DNA of 64,000 nucleotides from Roseiarcus sp963836695 (GTDB lineage Bacteria > Pseudomonadota > Alphaproteobacteria > Rhizobiales > Beijerinckiaceae). The DNA lies in the NCBI GenBank assembly GCA_963836695.1, contig CAWIKX010000006.1:186001-250000 (forward strand), written 5' to 3'. The notes beneath the pieces are model-generated. The model was given only the letters and a program-made list of their open reading frames with translations, made no database searches and was not told the DNA's origin. Below, one piece after another: positions 28,455 through 37,767 of the stretch (position 1 is its first letter; each line of letters begins with the position of its first letter). The position numbers and the translations under genes were made by a program.

Positions 28455-29767
28455 GCCTGAGATCGCTCGCTCCACGCATGCGCCAGATTCCGGCCCGCAA
28501 GAGCGCCATTCTCTCGGTGCTCGACGTCGGCGCCTCCAAGATCGTGTGCCTGATCGCCCGCCTGACGCCGATGGAGCCGTCCGAGGCGCTGCGCGGGCGC
28601 ACCCACCGGTGCAAGGTTCTCGGCATTGGCCATCAGCGCTCGAACGGCGTGAAGGGTGGCGCGATCGTCGACCTTCAGGCAGCGGAGCATGCCGCGCGCC
28701 TCGCCATCGACGGGGCCGAGCGCATGGCCGGCGTCGAGGTCGGCGGAGTCATCATCAATATGTCCGGCGGGCGGCTCGCTTCGCATCGCCACGGCGCTGA
28801 CGCGAAGTTGCGTGGGAAGACCGTCGCCGAGCATGACGTTCATCACGTGCTCGAGGCCGCCGCAGTGGTGAATTTGGAGCCCGGGCGGACAATCCTGCAC
28901 GCGCTCCCGACCGCCTTTCGGCTCGACGCGACTAAGGATGTGCGCGATCCGAAGGGCATGGTCGGCGCCGAACTCGGCGTCGATCTTCATCTCGCCACCT
29001 GTGACTCGGCGGCCGCTCGCAACCTTATGCTGGTCATCGAACGCTGCCATTTGCGGGTCGAGGCGATGGTGGCGACGCCATACGCCTCCGGTTTATCGAC
29101 GCTGGTTGACGACGAAGCTGAGCTCGGCTCCGCGGTGGTCGATTTCGGCGGGGGCTCGACGACTGTCGGGGTTTTCTCCGGCGGCCGGCTCATTCATGTC
29201 GACGCGGTCGTCCTCGGTGGCAGCCATGTAACGAGGGACGTCGCGCGCGGTCTCAACGTGTCGCTCAGTGATGCTGAACGTCTGAAGACCCTGTACGGGG
29301 CCTGCATCGCCTCGCAATCCGACGACCGCGAAACCATCACCGTGCAGCGGCTCGGCGACGATCCGGACCATCCGAGTCATCTGCCGAAGTCGGAGCTGGT
29401 GCGTATCATTCGTCCGCGGGTGGAGGAGATCCTTGAACTGGTGCGCGACCGGCTCAAGGCGTCGGGGTATGCGGCCCACGCCACCCGTAGACTGGTGATG
29501 ACCGGAGGCGCCTGTCAGCTCACAGGGCTCCCGGAACTGGCGCGTTCGACGCTCTCGAGCCAAGCCCGCGTCGGGCGGCCGCTAGGGGTCGAAGGTTTGC
29601 CGGAAGCGGGCAAGAGCCCGTCCTTCGCCGCTGCGGTCGGCCTCATGGTCTATCCGCAGATGGCGGGGCTCGAATACTTCGGAACGACACGCTCCCAGCC
29701 CGGTCATAGTCATGGCGAGGTCGGCTACGCAAAGCGGGTGGGACGATGGCTCAAGGACAGTTTCTAA
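28451..29767 (+). CDS. ftsA: Cell division protein FtsA
   Basis: This actin-like ATPase tethers FtsZ to the membrane. The 438-residue product shows ILSVLDVGASKIVCLIARL (phosphate 1), the 1C subdomain after it (RSNGVKGGAIVDLQAAEHA), SAVVDFGGGSTTVGVFSGG (phosphate 2, ~residue 230) and RRLVMTGGACQLTGLPEL (adenosine motif, ~345). The C-terminal amphipathic membrane-targeting helix is visible as RVGRWLKDSF. The gene overlaps ftsQ and is followed by a palindrome and ftsZ. Confidence 0.96.
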   Translation: MSLRSLAPRMRQIPARKSAILSVLDVGASKIVCLIARLTPMEPSEALRGRTHRCKVLGIGHQRSNGVKGGAIVDLQAAEHAARLAIDGAERMAGVEVGGVIINMSGGRLASHRHGADAKLRGKTVAEHDVHHVLEAAAVVNLEPGRTILHALPTAFRLDATKDVRDPKGMVGAELGVDLHLATCDSAAARNLMLVIERCHLRVEAMVATPYASGLSTLVDDEAELGSAVVDFGGGSTTVGVFSGGRLIHVDAVVLGGSHVTRDVARGLNVSLSDAERLKTLYGACIASQSDDRETITVQRLGDDPDHPSHLPKSELVRIIRPRVEEILELVRDRLKASGYAAHATRRLVMTGGACQLTGLPELARSTLSSQARVGRPLGVEGLPEAGKSPSFAAAVGLMVYPQMAGLEYFGTTRSQPGHSHGEVGYAKRVGRWLKDSF

Positions 29768-29779
29768 GGCGCGTATGAG

Positions 29780-29801
29780 GCCCTCGCCTTAAGGCGAGGG
29801 C
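29780..29801. repeat. 22-bp perfect palindrome between ftsA and ftsZ
   Basis: The 22-base sequence, gccctcgcctt followed by its exact reverse complement, can form an 11-bp stem with no loop. It resembles half of the palindromic intergenic elements common in Rhizobiales (see 37661-37707 and 50756-50785). It may attenuate read-through or stabilise the ftsQA transcript while ftsZ is expressed separately. Confidence 0.6.
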
Positions 29802-29864
29802 GTGGGTGAAGGGACAACACGCATTCCAATCGGCGCCGGCGGGCGTCCAACCAATGAGGCAAGC

Positions 29865-31454
29865 ATGTCGATCAATCTGAAGGCGCCAGAACTCAGGGAA
29901 TTGAAGCCCCGCATCATGGTGTGCGGCGTCGGCGGGGCCGGCGGCAACGCGGTTAACAATATGATCGTGTCCGGCCTGTCGGGCGTCGATTTCATCGTCG
30001 CCAACACCGACGCGCAGGCGCTGACGTCCTCGCGGGCCGAACGCATCATTCAGATGGGGCTTCAGGTGACTGAGGGCCTCGGGGCGGGATCGAAGCCCGA
30101 GGTCGGCAGGGCGGCGGCGGAGGAGGCGCTGGAAGAGATCCGCGATCACCTCGCTGGCGCGCACATGGTGTTCGTCACGGCTGGCATGGGCGGGGGCACC
30201 GGCACCGGCGCTGCGCCTGTCATCGCCAGAGCCGCGCGCGAGCTCGGCATTCTCACTGTCGGCGTTGTCACCAAGCCGTTCCATTTCGAGGGCGGGCGGC
30301 GCATGAAAGTGGCCGAGACGGGGATCTCCGACCTGCAGAAGGCGGTCGACACGCTGATCATCATTCCCAACCAGAACCTGTTCCGGGTCGCCAACGAGAA
30401 GACCACCTTCGCCGACGCTTTCGCGATGGCTGATCAGGTCCTCTATTCCGGCGTCGCGTGCATCACGGACCTGATGGTGAAGGAAGGGCTTATTAACCTT
30501 GATTTCGCCGACGTGCGCTCAATCATGAGTGAAATGGGCAAGGCGATGATGGGCACCGGCGAAGCGGCGGGCGACAAGCGTGCAGTGCAGGCCGCCGAAG
30601 CGGCGATCGCCAACCCGCTGCTCGATGAGACCTCGATGCGGGGCGCGCGCGGCCTGTTGATCTCGATTACCGGGGGCAACGACCTCACGCTCTACGAAGT
30701 CGACGAGGCGGCGAGCCGCATTCGCCAGGAGGTCGACGAGGAAGCCAACATCATCCTTGGCGCCACCTTCGATTCGGCGCTCGACGGCGTGGTGCGGGTT
30801 TCCGTCGTCGCCACCGGCATCGATCAGGAGGCGATCGGACAGATCGAACAGGTCAACGTCCACTCGAGGCCGGAAGCCCTCACGCGCTCGCGCGCCTTAT
30901 CGCCGGGGCGTTCGGCTCGCCCGGCGCTGGCTCAGCCCGACCTGGCGGGGATGCCGGAAGAGGCCGTCGCGGCCGTCGCTAGCTTCCCCGACCCGATCGA
31001 GGCCCACCAAGAAGCGGATGAACTGGAGCACGACGAATTCATCCCGCCTGCTCCTGAGCAGCCGGTCGCTCGGGCGCCTCGCATGCCCCAGATAGAGGAC
31101 CTGCCGCAGCTGGCGCAGAATCAGCTGCGCGCAATGCGCGAGGGGCAAAACGCTCTGCCCGCCCCAGAAACGCGGCGCCGGTCGCTACTTGAGAAACTGG
31201 CGGCGTTCGGGATCACGCGTCACGACGGCGAGGCTGCCCCCCCAGCGAATGCCGCGGCGCCTCCGGCGCAAGTGACGCCGCTTCAGCGGCCCCATGCGGT
31301 CGCTCCAGCAGAGCCGAGTTGGGTTCCGCCGCGTCCTCAGTCAACGCGCTCCTCGGGCGCGTACGAGCCTCACCCCCGGGCCATTCCGCGTCCTCCAGCG
31401 TCTGAGGACGACCATCTCGACATCCCGGCTTTTTTGCGTCGCCAGCAGAACTGA
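29865..31454 (+). CDS. ftsZ: Cell division protein FtsZ
   Basis: This tubulin-like GTPase forms the Z-ring. From ATG 29865 (MSINLKAPELRELKPRIMV) the product is 529 residues. The nucleotide pocket GVGGAGGNAVNNMI, the tubulin signature GGGTGTGAAPVIARAA (~residue 108) and the T7-loop region NLDFADVRSIMSE are intact. A long acidic, Pro/Ala-rich linker (~330-520) is typical of alphaproteobacteria, and the C-terminal peptide LDIPAFLRRQQN is the conserved FtsA/FtsZ-partner binding tail. The 97-base gap after ftsA should include a ribosome site and possibly its own promoter. Confidence 0.97.
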   Translation: MSINLKAPELRELKPRIMVCGVGGAGGNAVNNMIVSGLSGVDFIVANTDAQALTSSRAERIIQMGLQVTEGLGAGSKPEVGRAAAEEALEEIRDHLAGAHMVFVTAGMGGGTGTGAAPVIARAARELGILTVGVVTKPFHFEGGRRMKVAETGISDLQKAVDTLIIIPNQNLFRVANEKTTFADAFAMADQVLYSGVACITDLMVKEGLINLDFADVRSIMSEMGKAMMGTGEAAGDKRAVQAAEAAIANPLLDETSMRGARGLLISITGGNDLTLYEVDEAASRIRQEVDEEANIILGATFDSALDGVVRVSVVATGIDQEAIGQIEQVNVHSRPEALTRSRALSPGRSARPALAQPDLAGMPEEAVAAVASFPDPIEAHQEADELEHDEFIPPAPEQPVARAPRMPQIEDLPQLAQNQLRAMREGQNALPAPETRRRSLLEKLAAFGITRHDGEAAPPANAAAPPAQVTPLQRPHAVAPAEPSWVPPRPQSTRSSGAYEPHPRAIPRPPASEDDHLDIPAFLRRQQN

Positions 31455-31774
31455 TTCGGCTTCTTGTGACGTCTCGGCTATGCGAGCAGGGATGGTCTGT
31501 GGCAGTCACCCGTGCATACGGTTAACCCTTGGTAAATGAATAAAGCCTTGAAATATCTTAGACAATCTTTACAGAGGCGTTGTAACTTTTGTTCACCAAA
31601 GGTGATTTGTCCCGGGGCGCCCCGCCCCTAGTCTGACTTTTCAGGAGCCGTCGCCAGGCTTTTTGGCGGCGGCGGGCAGACGACGATCGGCGGCTTCAAG
31701 TAGCGATGCGGTGTGGAGCTGGGACGCTTTGCATCGCAGCCGGCGGCGCGAATCAGGGCCGGGCGAAAGTCCGG

Positions 31775-32737
31775 ATGCGGTTGATGCGATTTGGGTCTCA
31801 GACAACGCTGCGCGATCGGGTGACCATCCAGGGCGTTGGAGTCCATTCGGCGGCGCCTGCTCAAGTCGTTCTTCATCCTGCCCATGTCGACACGGGCGTC
31901 ATGTTTCTGCGGACTGGACTGCCTGGGGGACGCGAGCGTTTGCTCGAGGCCAAGCGCGCCAATGTGACGCAGACCTCGCTTTGCACCACGATAGGCGACG
32001 CCGCCGGGGCCAGCATCTCGACCGTCGAGCACCTCCTAGCCGCCCTCTCCGGTCTTCGGATCGACAATGTCCTCGTCGAGATCGATGGGCCGGAAACGCC
32101 GATCATGGATGGCTCCGCGGTCGATTTTGTCCGCGCGATCGATTCGGTTGGGGTCGTCCAGCAGGCGCGCTCCCGTCGCTACCTCAAGATCGTCAAGCCG
32201 GTCCGGGTGGATCATGAGGGCGGCTTCGCCGAATTCCTGCCGGCCGAAAGCGGATTCCACCTCGACGTCGAGATCGACTTCAGGTCGCCGGCGATCGGGC
32301 GCCAGCGGCGGGTGTTCGACCTTGACCCAGTCACCTTCCGCCGCGATATCGCCCGCGCCCGCACTTTCGGATTTGTCAGCGACGTACAGGCTTTGTGGCG
32401 GGCTGGCTACGCTCTGGGCTCTTCGCTCGAGAACTCCGTTGCAATCGATGGGGACGCCATCCTCAATCCGGAAGGTTTGCGCTACGCCGACGAGTTCGTG
32501 CGCCACAAGGCGCTCGATGCGGTCGGCGATTTGTCGCTCGCGGCCACGCCGATCATTGGCCTTTACCGAACCTATCGCCCGGGACACAAGCTCAATGCGA
32601 TGGCGCTCGAGGCTTTGTTCAACCACCGCTCGGCCTATGAGTTCCTCGAAGCGCAATCCGCGCCGGCCGCAATCCGAGCCCGGACCGGAAGCGTTCATGT
32701 GGCTGCCGGCGCGGCTGCGTTCGCCATCGCCGATTGA
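31775..32737 (+). CDS. lpxC: UDP-3-O-acyl-N-acetylglucosamine deacetylase LpxC
   Basis: This Zn-dependent enzyme catalyses the committed step of lipid A synthesis. The 320-residue product shows TTLRDRVTIQGVGVHS at the N-terminus, SISTVEHLLAALSGL (Zn-binding His, ~residue 90), ETPIMDGSAVDFVRAI and SLENSVAIDGDAILNPEGLR. The later RHKALDAVGDL contains the second Zn His and Asp. ATG 31775 or ATG 31784 could be the start; neither has a strong ribosome site. The 320-base interval after ftsZ contains a TTAA-N7-TAAA near-match to the CtrA box at 31513 and probably the promoter. Confidence 0.95.
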   Translation: MRLMRFGSQTTLRDRVTIQGVGVHSAAPAQVVLHPAHVDTGVMFLRTGLPGGRERLLEAKRANVTQTSLCTTIGDAAGASISTVEHLLAALSGLRIDNVLVEIDGPETPIMDGSAVDFVRAIDSVGVVQQARSRRYLKIVKPVRVDHEGGFAEFLPAESGFHLDVEIDFRSPAIGRQRRVFDLDPVTFRRDIARARTFGFVSDVQALWRAGYALGSSLENSVAIDGDAILNPEGLRYADEFVRHKALDAVGDLSLAATPIIGLYRTYRPGHKLNAMALEALFNHRSAYEFLEAQSAPAAIRARTGSVHVAAGAAAFAIAD

Positions 32738-32917
32738 ACGAGCAGCGGCACCCTGCCGCCGCGCTTTTGCCCTATTTGCTCGTCTATACGCGGCGCTGAC
32801 CGGCGGCTTTGGCTGGCCGGCAATCTGGCGCGCGCTGCGCGAGTGCGGTAAATGAGCCGCTTCGTCGCCGAATGGCGGAAATGGCGCGTTCCCGCCCACA
32901 ACCAGAGTTTTTGAAGC

Positions 32918-33814
32918 ATGGCCGACGTCGAATTTGGCGCCCATTCCTCGAACGGTCGGAGGCGGCCGCGCCGCTCATTTGCGGCTGCGGCGCTTGCCGC
33001 GATCGCTCTTTCCAGCGCCGGCTGCTCGATGATCGACCAGTTCAATCCGTTCGGCGGCGACAAATACAAGATGGATGTTACGCCGGACGTTCCGGCAAGC
33101 AAAACTTACGACCAGGGTCTGGAGAAGCTGGCTAACGGATCGCCTGCCGAGGCGGCAAAGAAATTCACCGATCTCGGCAAACAATATCCGAGCTCGGATT
33201 GGGCGCGGAAGGGTTTGTTGATGCAAACCTACGCGCAATATCAGGCCGGGGATTACACCAGCGCCGAGACGTCCGCCGAGCGTTATCTCAAGGACTACCC
33301 GAATTCTCCCGAAGCGGACTACGTTCTGTATCTGCAGGCAAATTCGTATTACATGCAGATACCGGATATATCGCGCGACCAGGAAAAGACCGCAAAAGCC
33401 TTGGAAACATTCCAGGCGGTTGTGCAGAAATACCCCAAGACGGAATACGCCGACGACGCGAAATACAAGATCCAAGTCACCCAGGATCAGTTGGCAGGCA
33501 AGGAAATGTCGATCGGGCGGTTCTATCTAAACCGCCGAAATTACACCGCCGCGATCAATCGTTTCCGCAACGTGCTGCAGTATTATCAGACGACGCGCCA
33601 TGCCCCCGAGGCGCTCTACCGTCTGGTCGAAGCCTATCTCGGTCTTGGAATCACCCAGGAAGCGCAGACTGCCGCTGCGGTGCTCGGGCACAATTTTCCG
33701 GATAGCCAATGGTACCATGACGCCTACAACCTATTGAAGGGCAAGGGCCTCTCGCCCCACGAGTTTGGCGGTTCCTGGATTTCGGGGATCTGGCATACGA
33801 TCGTCCCGTCTTGA
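32918..33814 (+). CDS. bamD: Outer-membrane assembly lipoprotein BamD
   Basis: This essential lipoprotein of the BAM complex inserts beta-barrel proteins. The 298-residue product has a basic N-terminus, a hydrophobic stretch and the lipobox LSSAGC (Cys about residue 37), then tetratricopeptide-type repeats such as YDQGLEKLANGSPAEAAKKF and ALETFQAVVQKYPKTEYAD. The annotation formerly used is ComL. Position after lpxC and before recN is the usual Rhizobiales order. recN starts 12 bases after the stop. Confidence 0.95.
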   Translation: MADVEFGAHSSNGRRRPRRSFAAAALAAIALSSAGCSMIDQFNPFGGDKYKMDVTPDVPASKTYDQGLEKLANGSPAEAAKKFTDLGKQYPSSDWARKGLLMQTYAQYQAGDYTSAETSAERYLKDYPNSPEADYVLYLQANSYYMQIPDISRDQEKTAKALETFQAVVQKYPKTEYADDAKYKIQVTQDQLAGKEMSIGRFYLNRRNYTAAINRFRNVLQYYQTTRHAPEALYRLVEAYLGLGITQEAQTAAAVLGHNFPDSQWYHDAYNLLKGKGLSPHEFGGSWISGIWHTIVPS

Positions 33815-33826
33815 TTAGGCTGGTTG

Positions 33827-35608
33827 ATGCTTTCGCGCCTCTCCATTCGCGATGTGGTGTTGATCGATCAGTTGGATCTTGAGTTCGCGCCTGGCCTGAC
33901 CATCCTCACCGGCGAGACCGGCGCTGGGAAATCCATCCTTCTCGATGCGCTGTCATTGGCGCTCGGCGCCCGGGGCGATGGAGGACTCGTGCGCCACGGT
34001 CAGCCGCAAGGCCAGGTCACGGCGACGTTTGAGTTGGCGCGCGGACACGCCGCCCACACGCTGCTTGAAGGGCAGGACATTGAGATCGGCGACGAACTGA
34101 TCTTGAGGCGGGTGCAGCTCGCCGATGGACGGACCCGCGCCTATGTCAACGACCGCAGCGTCAGCGCCCAGGCGCTGCGAGGGCTGGCTTCAGCGCTGGT
34201 TGAGATCCACGGCCAGCACGACGAACGCGCGCTGACGGACCCCTCGACTCATCGCGCATTGGTCGACGCTTATGGCGGGCTGGAGCCGTTGGCGACCGAG
34301 ACCGGGCGCGCCTACGCTGCTTTCCGCGAGGCCGAGCACGCGCTCGATGCCGAGCGCGCCAGGGTTAGAGCAGCGGAGGTGGAGGCCGAGTTCGCCGCCC
34401 ACGCTCACGAGGAGCTCAGCAAACTCGCCGTTCAGCCAAACGAGGAGGAGACGCTCGCCGCGCGCCGGCAAGCGATGATGCAAGGCGAGAAGGTCGCAGC
34501 CGACATCCGGGACGCGCGCGATCACCTGACCGGCGAAACCGCGATCCAGCCGCTTTTGCTTTCGCTCTCGCGCCGCCTGCAGCGCCGCTTGCCCCAGGCG
34601 CCGTCGCTGCTTGAGCCGAGTGTGAAGGCGCTGGATGAAGCAATCGATGCGGTCGAGCGCGCGACACGCGAGATCGAGGAAGCGCTCGAGGCCAGCGCTT
34701 TCGATCCCAAGGAACTCGAGCGTTGCGAGGAGCGCCTGTTCGCGCTGAGGGCTATGGGCCGGAAGCACAACGTTCCGATCGAAAACCTTCCTGCGCTTGC
34801 GCAAAAATTCGCCGATGACCTTGCCGCTCTCGCCGTGGGCCGTAGCGAGGTCGGCCGCCTGGAGGTCGCGGTGAAAAGCGCCGCTGAAGCCTACCACGCC
34901 GGAGCAAGTACGCTGAGCGCCGCACGCGACATGAGCGCGCGCGAACTCATGACGGCGGTGAACGCAGAATTGGCGCCCCTCAAGCTCGAGCGGGCCGAGT
35001 TCAGCGTCGATTTGAGGCGCGACGACAGCCTCGTTTCGCCGAGCGGATACGACCGGGCCGAGTTTTTTGTTCGCACCAATCCGGGGTCGCGGCCGGGTCC
35101 GCTGATGAAGGTGGCCTCGGGCGGGGAGCTCGCGAGGTTCTTGCTCGCGATCAAGGTGCGGCTCGCCGAGCGCGGCACCGCGCCGACCTTGGTCTTTGAC
35201 GAGATCGACACTGGAGTTGGCGGCGCCGTCGCCGACGCGATGGGTCAGCGTCTGGCGCGGCTCTCGGCCCGAGCCCAGGTGCTCGCCGTGACGCACGCCC
35301 CGCAGGTGGCCGCGCGGGCGCAAAACCACTATCGGATCGTCAAGAGCGAGGTCGGCTCGGGCGAGCGGGTCGCGACTGGCGTTTCGCGGCTCACCGCCGC
35401 CGAGCGGCGAGAGGAGATCGCCCGCATGCTCGCCGGCGAAGAAATCACTCACGAGGCTCGCGCGGCCGCCTTGAGCCTGATCGAGAAGGCCGAACGGCGG
35501 CCGGACAATCAGGATGTCGACGCTTGCCTCGCTATCCACCTTGGCCCTATCAAGCCAAAGGGGGTGCGTCGCGAATCGCGGCGCCAGCCGAGCAAGGACC
35601 CGGCATGA
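33827..35608 (+). CDS. recN: DNA repair protein RecN
   Basis: This SMC-like ATPase is involved in double-strand break repair. From ATG 33827 (MLSRLSIRDVVLIDQLDLEF) it has Walker A TILTGETGAGKSILLDAL, a central coiled-coil stretch with the IHGQHDERALTDPSTHRAL segment, and the C-terminal SGGELARFLLAIKVRLAE signature and Walker B TLVFDEIDTGVGG. About 593 residues, some 35 longer than the usual RecN because of a C-terminal tail after the Lys/Arg-rich LSLIEKAERRPD. The frame is intact. Its stop overlaps the ATG of the following small gene. Confidence 0.95.
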   Translation: MLSRLSIRDVVLIDQLDLEFAPGLTILTGETGAGKSILLDALSLALGARGDGGLVRHGQPQGQVTATFELARGHAAHTLLEGQDIEIGDELILRRVQLADGRTRAYVNDRSVSAQALRGLASALVEIHGQHDERALTDPSTHRALVDAYGGLEPLATETGRAYAAFREAEHALDAERARVRAAEVEAEFAAHAHEELSKLAVQPNEEETLAARRQAMMQGEKVAADIRDARDHLTGETAIQPLLLSLSRRLQRRLPQAPSLLEPSVKALDEAIDAVERATREIEEALEASAFDPKELERCEERLFALRAMGRKHNVPIENLPALAQKFADDLAALAVGRSEVGRLEVAVKSAAEAYHAGASTLSAARDMSARELMTAVNAELAPLKLERAEFSVDLRRDDSLVSPSGYDRAEFFVRTNPGSRPGPLMKVASGGELARFLLAIKVRLAERGTAPTLVFDEIDTGVGGAVADAMGQRLARLSARAQVLAVTHAPQVAARAQNHYRIVKSEVGSGERVATGVSRLTAAERREEIARMLAGEEITHEARAAALSLIEKAERRPDNQDVDACLAIHLGPIKPKGVRRESRRQPSKDPA

Positions 35609-35772
35609 GTCCGGACGAAGCCCGAGCCAAGCGCGAGGATCTCCGGCGGGCGCGCCTCGCCGCTTCGCTGAGGGAGAATTTGAAGCGGCGCAAGGTGCAA
35701 GGCCGAGCGCGGCAGGTCGAGGCTCAGCCGGCGGAGGAGCCAACGGCGCAGTCTGGCGCCTCTCGGGACTGA
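35605..35772 (+). CDS. Small basic conserved protein between recN and murA
   Basis: This 55-residue protein starts at ATG 35605, overlapping the recN stop (ATGA). It reads MSPDEARAKREDLRRARLAA, followed by SLRENLKRRKVQGRAR. The ...LRxNLKRRKxQxRAR pattern recurs in small unannotated alphaproteobacterial proteins, so it is probably real. The rest is a hydrophilic tail. It is strongly basic and helical; binding to nucleic acid or a ribosome is possible, but no function is known. No enzyme motif is present. murA follows 62 bases later. Confidence 0.6.
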   Translation: MSPDEARAKREDLRRARLAASLRENLKRRKVQGRARQVEAQPAEEPTAQSGASRD

Positions 35773-35834
35773 CACGGGGTCGCGGGCGACGACCTCTTTT
35801 TCGGCGGGTGGGTTTCAAGTCAGAGGGACAGGGG

Positions 35835-37124
35835 ATGGATCGCATACAAATTCGCGGGGGGGCGGCTCTGAACGGCGCCATTCCGATTTCGGGAGCGAAA
35901 AACGCGGCGCTGCCGCTGATGATCGCTTCGCTCCTGACCGATCAGACGCTCACCCTGGAAAACCTCCCGCGTCTCGCTGACGTCGGCCAGCTCGCCTATA
36001 TTCTTGGCAATCACGGCGTCGATTATTCGGTCGACGGCAAGCGCGTCGGCGAGGAGACCGGGACCGGGCAGACCGCGCATTTGCGCGCCCGTACCGTAGT
36101 CGATACGACCGCTCCTTACGAGATGGTGGCGAAAATGCGCGCCAGCTTCTGGGTGATCGCGCCGCTCATCGCGCGTATGGGAGCCGCCCGCGTTTCGCTG
36201 CCCGGTGGCTGCGCGATCGGCACCCGGCCGGTCGACTTGTTGCTGATGGCTTTAGAAAAGCTTGGTGCGAAGATCGAAATCGACGCGGGCTACGCAGTCG
36301 CCAAGGCGCCGAAAGGCCTTACCGGAGCGGAGATCGAGTTTCCCAAGGTCACCGTGGGGGGAACGCATGTGGCGATCATGGCGGCGTCGACCGCGCATGG
36401 CGCGACGTTGATCCGCAACGCAGCGTGCGAACCGGAGGTCGCCGATCTCGCCCAATGCCTCAACAAGATGGGCGCCCGCATTCGCGGCGCAGGCACGCCG
36501 ATGATCGAAATCGACGGCGTCGCGCGGCTCAACGGCGCCCATCACCGCGTTCTCCCTGACCGTATTGAAGCAGGCACCTATGCGACGGCGGTGGCGATGA
36601 CCGGCGGCGATGTCGTGCTCGAGGGGGTCAGCGAGGATCTGTTGGACGAGGCTCTCGACGCGCTGACCCAGGCAGGCGCGACGGTGAGCAGTGACAATCG
36701 CGGCGTGCGTGTGAAACGAAATGGCGCAGGCATCGGCGCTGTCGACATCACGACGGCGCCATTTCCCGGGTTCCCGACCGATCTGCAAGCCCAGTTCATG
36801 GCGCTGATGACCCGTGCGAAAGGCGTGTCGCGGATCAAGGAGACCATTTTCGAGAACCGGTTCATGCATGTGCAGGAGCTCGCCCGCCTCGGCGCGAATA
36901 TCAAGCTTGACGGCGACACAGCCGTAGTCAACGGCGTCAAGCGGCTGCGAGGCGCGCCGGTGATGGCGACCGATCTGCGCGCTTCGGTTTCGCTGGTCAT
37001 CGCGGGTCTTGCGGCGGAAGGGGAGACGATCGTCAATCGCGTCTACCACCTCGACCGGGGCTTCGAGCGGCTGGAAGAGAAGCTCGGCGCCTGCGGCGCC
37101 GACATCACTCGGCTCGCGAGCTAG
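35835..37124 (+). CDS. murA: UDP-N-acetylglucosamine 1-carboxyvinyltransferase MurA
   Basis: MurA catalyses the first committed step of peptidoglycan synthesis: PEP transfer to UDP-GlcNAc. From ATG 35835 (MDRIQIRGGAALNGAIPISG) the product has 429 residues. Conserved signatures are SGAKNAALPLM, the loop SLPGGCAIGTRPVDLL with the catalytic Cys (fosfomycin target) near residue 121, and the C-terminal ATDLRASVSLVIAGLAAEG. GGACAGGGG lies just upstream of the start. The longer upstream frame was rejected because it runs through recN. The following DUF2948 gene starts 3 bases after the stop. Confidence 0.96.
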   Translation: MDRIQIRGGAALNGAIPISGAKNAALPLMIASLLTDQTLTLENLPRLADVGQLAYILGNHGVDYSVDGKRVGEETGTGQTAHLRARTVVDTTAPYEMVAKMRASFWVIAPLIARMGAARVSLPGGCAIGTRPVDLLLMALEKLGAKIEIDAGYAVAKAPKGLTGAEIEFPKVTVGGTHVAIMAASTAHGATLIRNAACEPEVADLAQCLNKMGARIRGAGTPMIEIDGVARLNGAHHRVLPDRIEAGTYATAVAMTGGDVVLEGVSEDLLDEALDALTQAGATVSSDNRGVRVKRNGAGIGAVDITTAPFPGFPTDLQAQFMALMTRAKGVSRIKETIFENRFMHVQELARLGANIKLDGDTAVVNGVKRLRGAPVMATDLRASVSLVIAGLAAEGETIVNRVYHLDRGFERLEEKLGACGADITRLAS

Positions 37125-37127
37125 TCG

Positions 37128-37574
37128 ATGGCGGGTCTCGGGCAGGCGCTCAAGCTCATCGCGCTCGACCGGGAGGGTCTCAGCGTCATTTCCGCGCATA
37201 TTCAGGACACCTGCGTCAAACGCGCCGATATGACCTGGCTTCCTCAGCAGCGCCGCTTCGTCGTCGCGGGCATGCGCTACGACTGGGTCGGAGCGAAGAC
37301 GGGGCCCGAGGAGCGCGTCTCCAGCGTGCTCAGGTTCGACCGCGTCCTCAAGGTCTCGCATCTCGGCCTCAAGGAAATCGACTCGGACGCGACGCTCAAT
37401 CTCTTAGGCATCACGTTCGAGAAGACGGATCCGCCCGCAGGCATCATCATCCTCGCCTTCGCCGACGGCGCGCTGGTGCGTCTCGAAGTGGAATGCGTCG
37501 AGGTCGACCTCCGCGACATGGGGCATCGGGTCCCGGCTCAGGCTTGCCCCGGCCATGCCCTGACAGGTACGTGA
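37128..37574 (+). CDS. DUF2948 family protein
   Basis: This 148-residue protein starts at ATG 37128, three bases after murA. It has LKLIALDREGLSVISAHIQD, KRADMTWLPQQRRFVVAGMR and VECVEVDLRDMGHRVPAQ, matching DUF2948, a small family conserved across Alphaproteobacteria and typically located between murA and hisD. The function is unknown. No membrane or signal segment is present. Its persistent position in the cell-wall/histidine cluster suggests co-transcription with murA. Confidence 0.88.
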   Translation: MAGLGQALKLIALDREGLSVISAHIQDTCVKRADMTWLPQQRRFVVAGMRYDWVGAKTGPEERVSSVLRFDRVLKVSHLGLKEIDSDATLNLLGITFEKTDPPAGIIILAFADGALVRLEVECVEVDLRDMGHRVPAQACPGHALTGT

Positions 37575-37660
37575 GCCCTCTGGCGCGTGGCGGCGTGAGG
37601 CGAGTTCGCGTATGAGAGGCGCTCACTCCGAGGAAGAGGGCGCGCGACGGCGCCCGCGGT

Positions 37661-37707
37661 CCCTTCTCCCATTAGAGAAGTGGCGAGCGAACCTCGCCGG
37701 ATGAGGG
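37661..37707. repeat. Palindromic intergenic element (REP-like)
   Basis: Two hairpins occur in series: CTTCTC/GAGAAG at 37663-37668/37675-37680 and GGCGAG/CTCGCC at 37682-37687/37693-37698, followed by ATGAGGG. This double-hairpin format is that of a common Rhizobiales intergenic repeat. It lies between DUF2948 and hisD and probably influences transcript ends. Confidence 0.65.
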
Positions 37708-37767
37708 TCAGCGTCGGATGAGGCAAGCGCCGCGACCAGCGCTCAGGATGGAGAGTTTCGCTTAGCC

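Noticed and set aside
31513..31527. TTAA-N7-TAAA upstream of lpxC as a CtrA site
   Set aside because: It has one mismatch in a half-site and no second copy; a single imperfect match is too weak to list as a site.
34190..35881. 563-residue open frame antisense to recN
   Set aside because: It is the GC-rich mirror of a confident RecN gene; composition is Arg/Leu-rich and no family similarity is visible.
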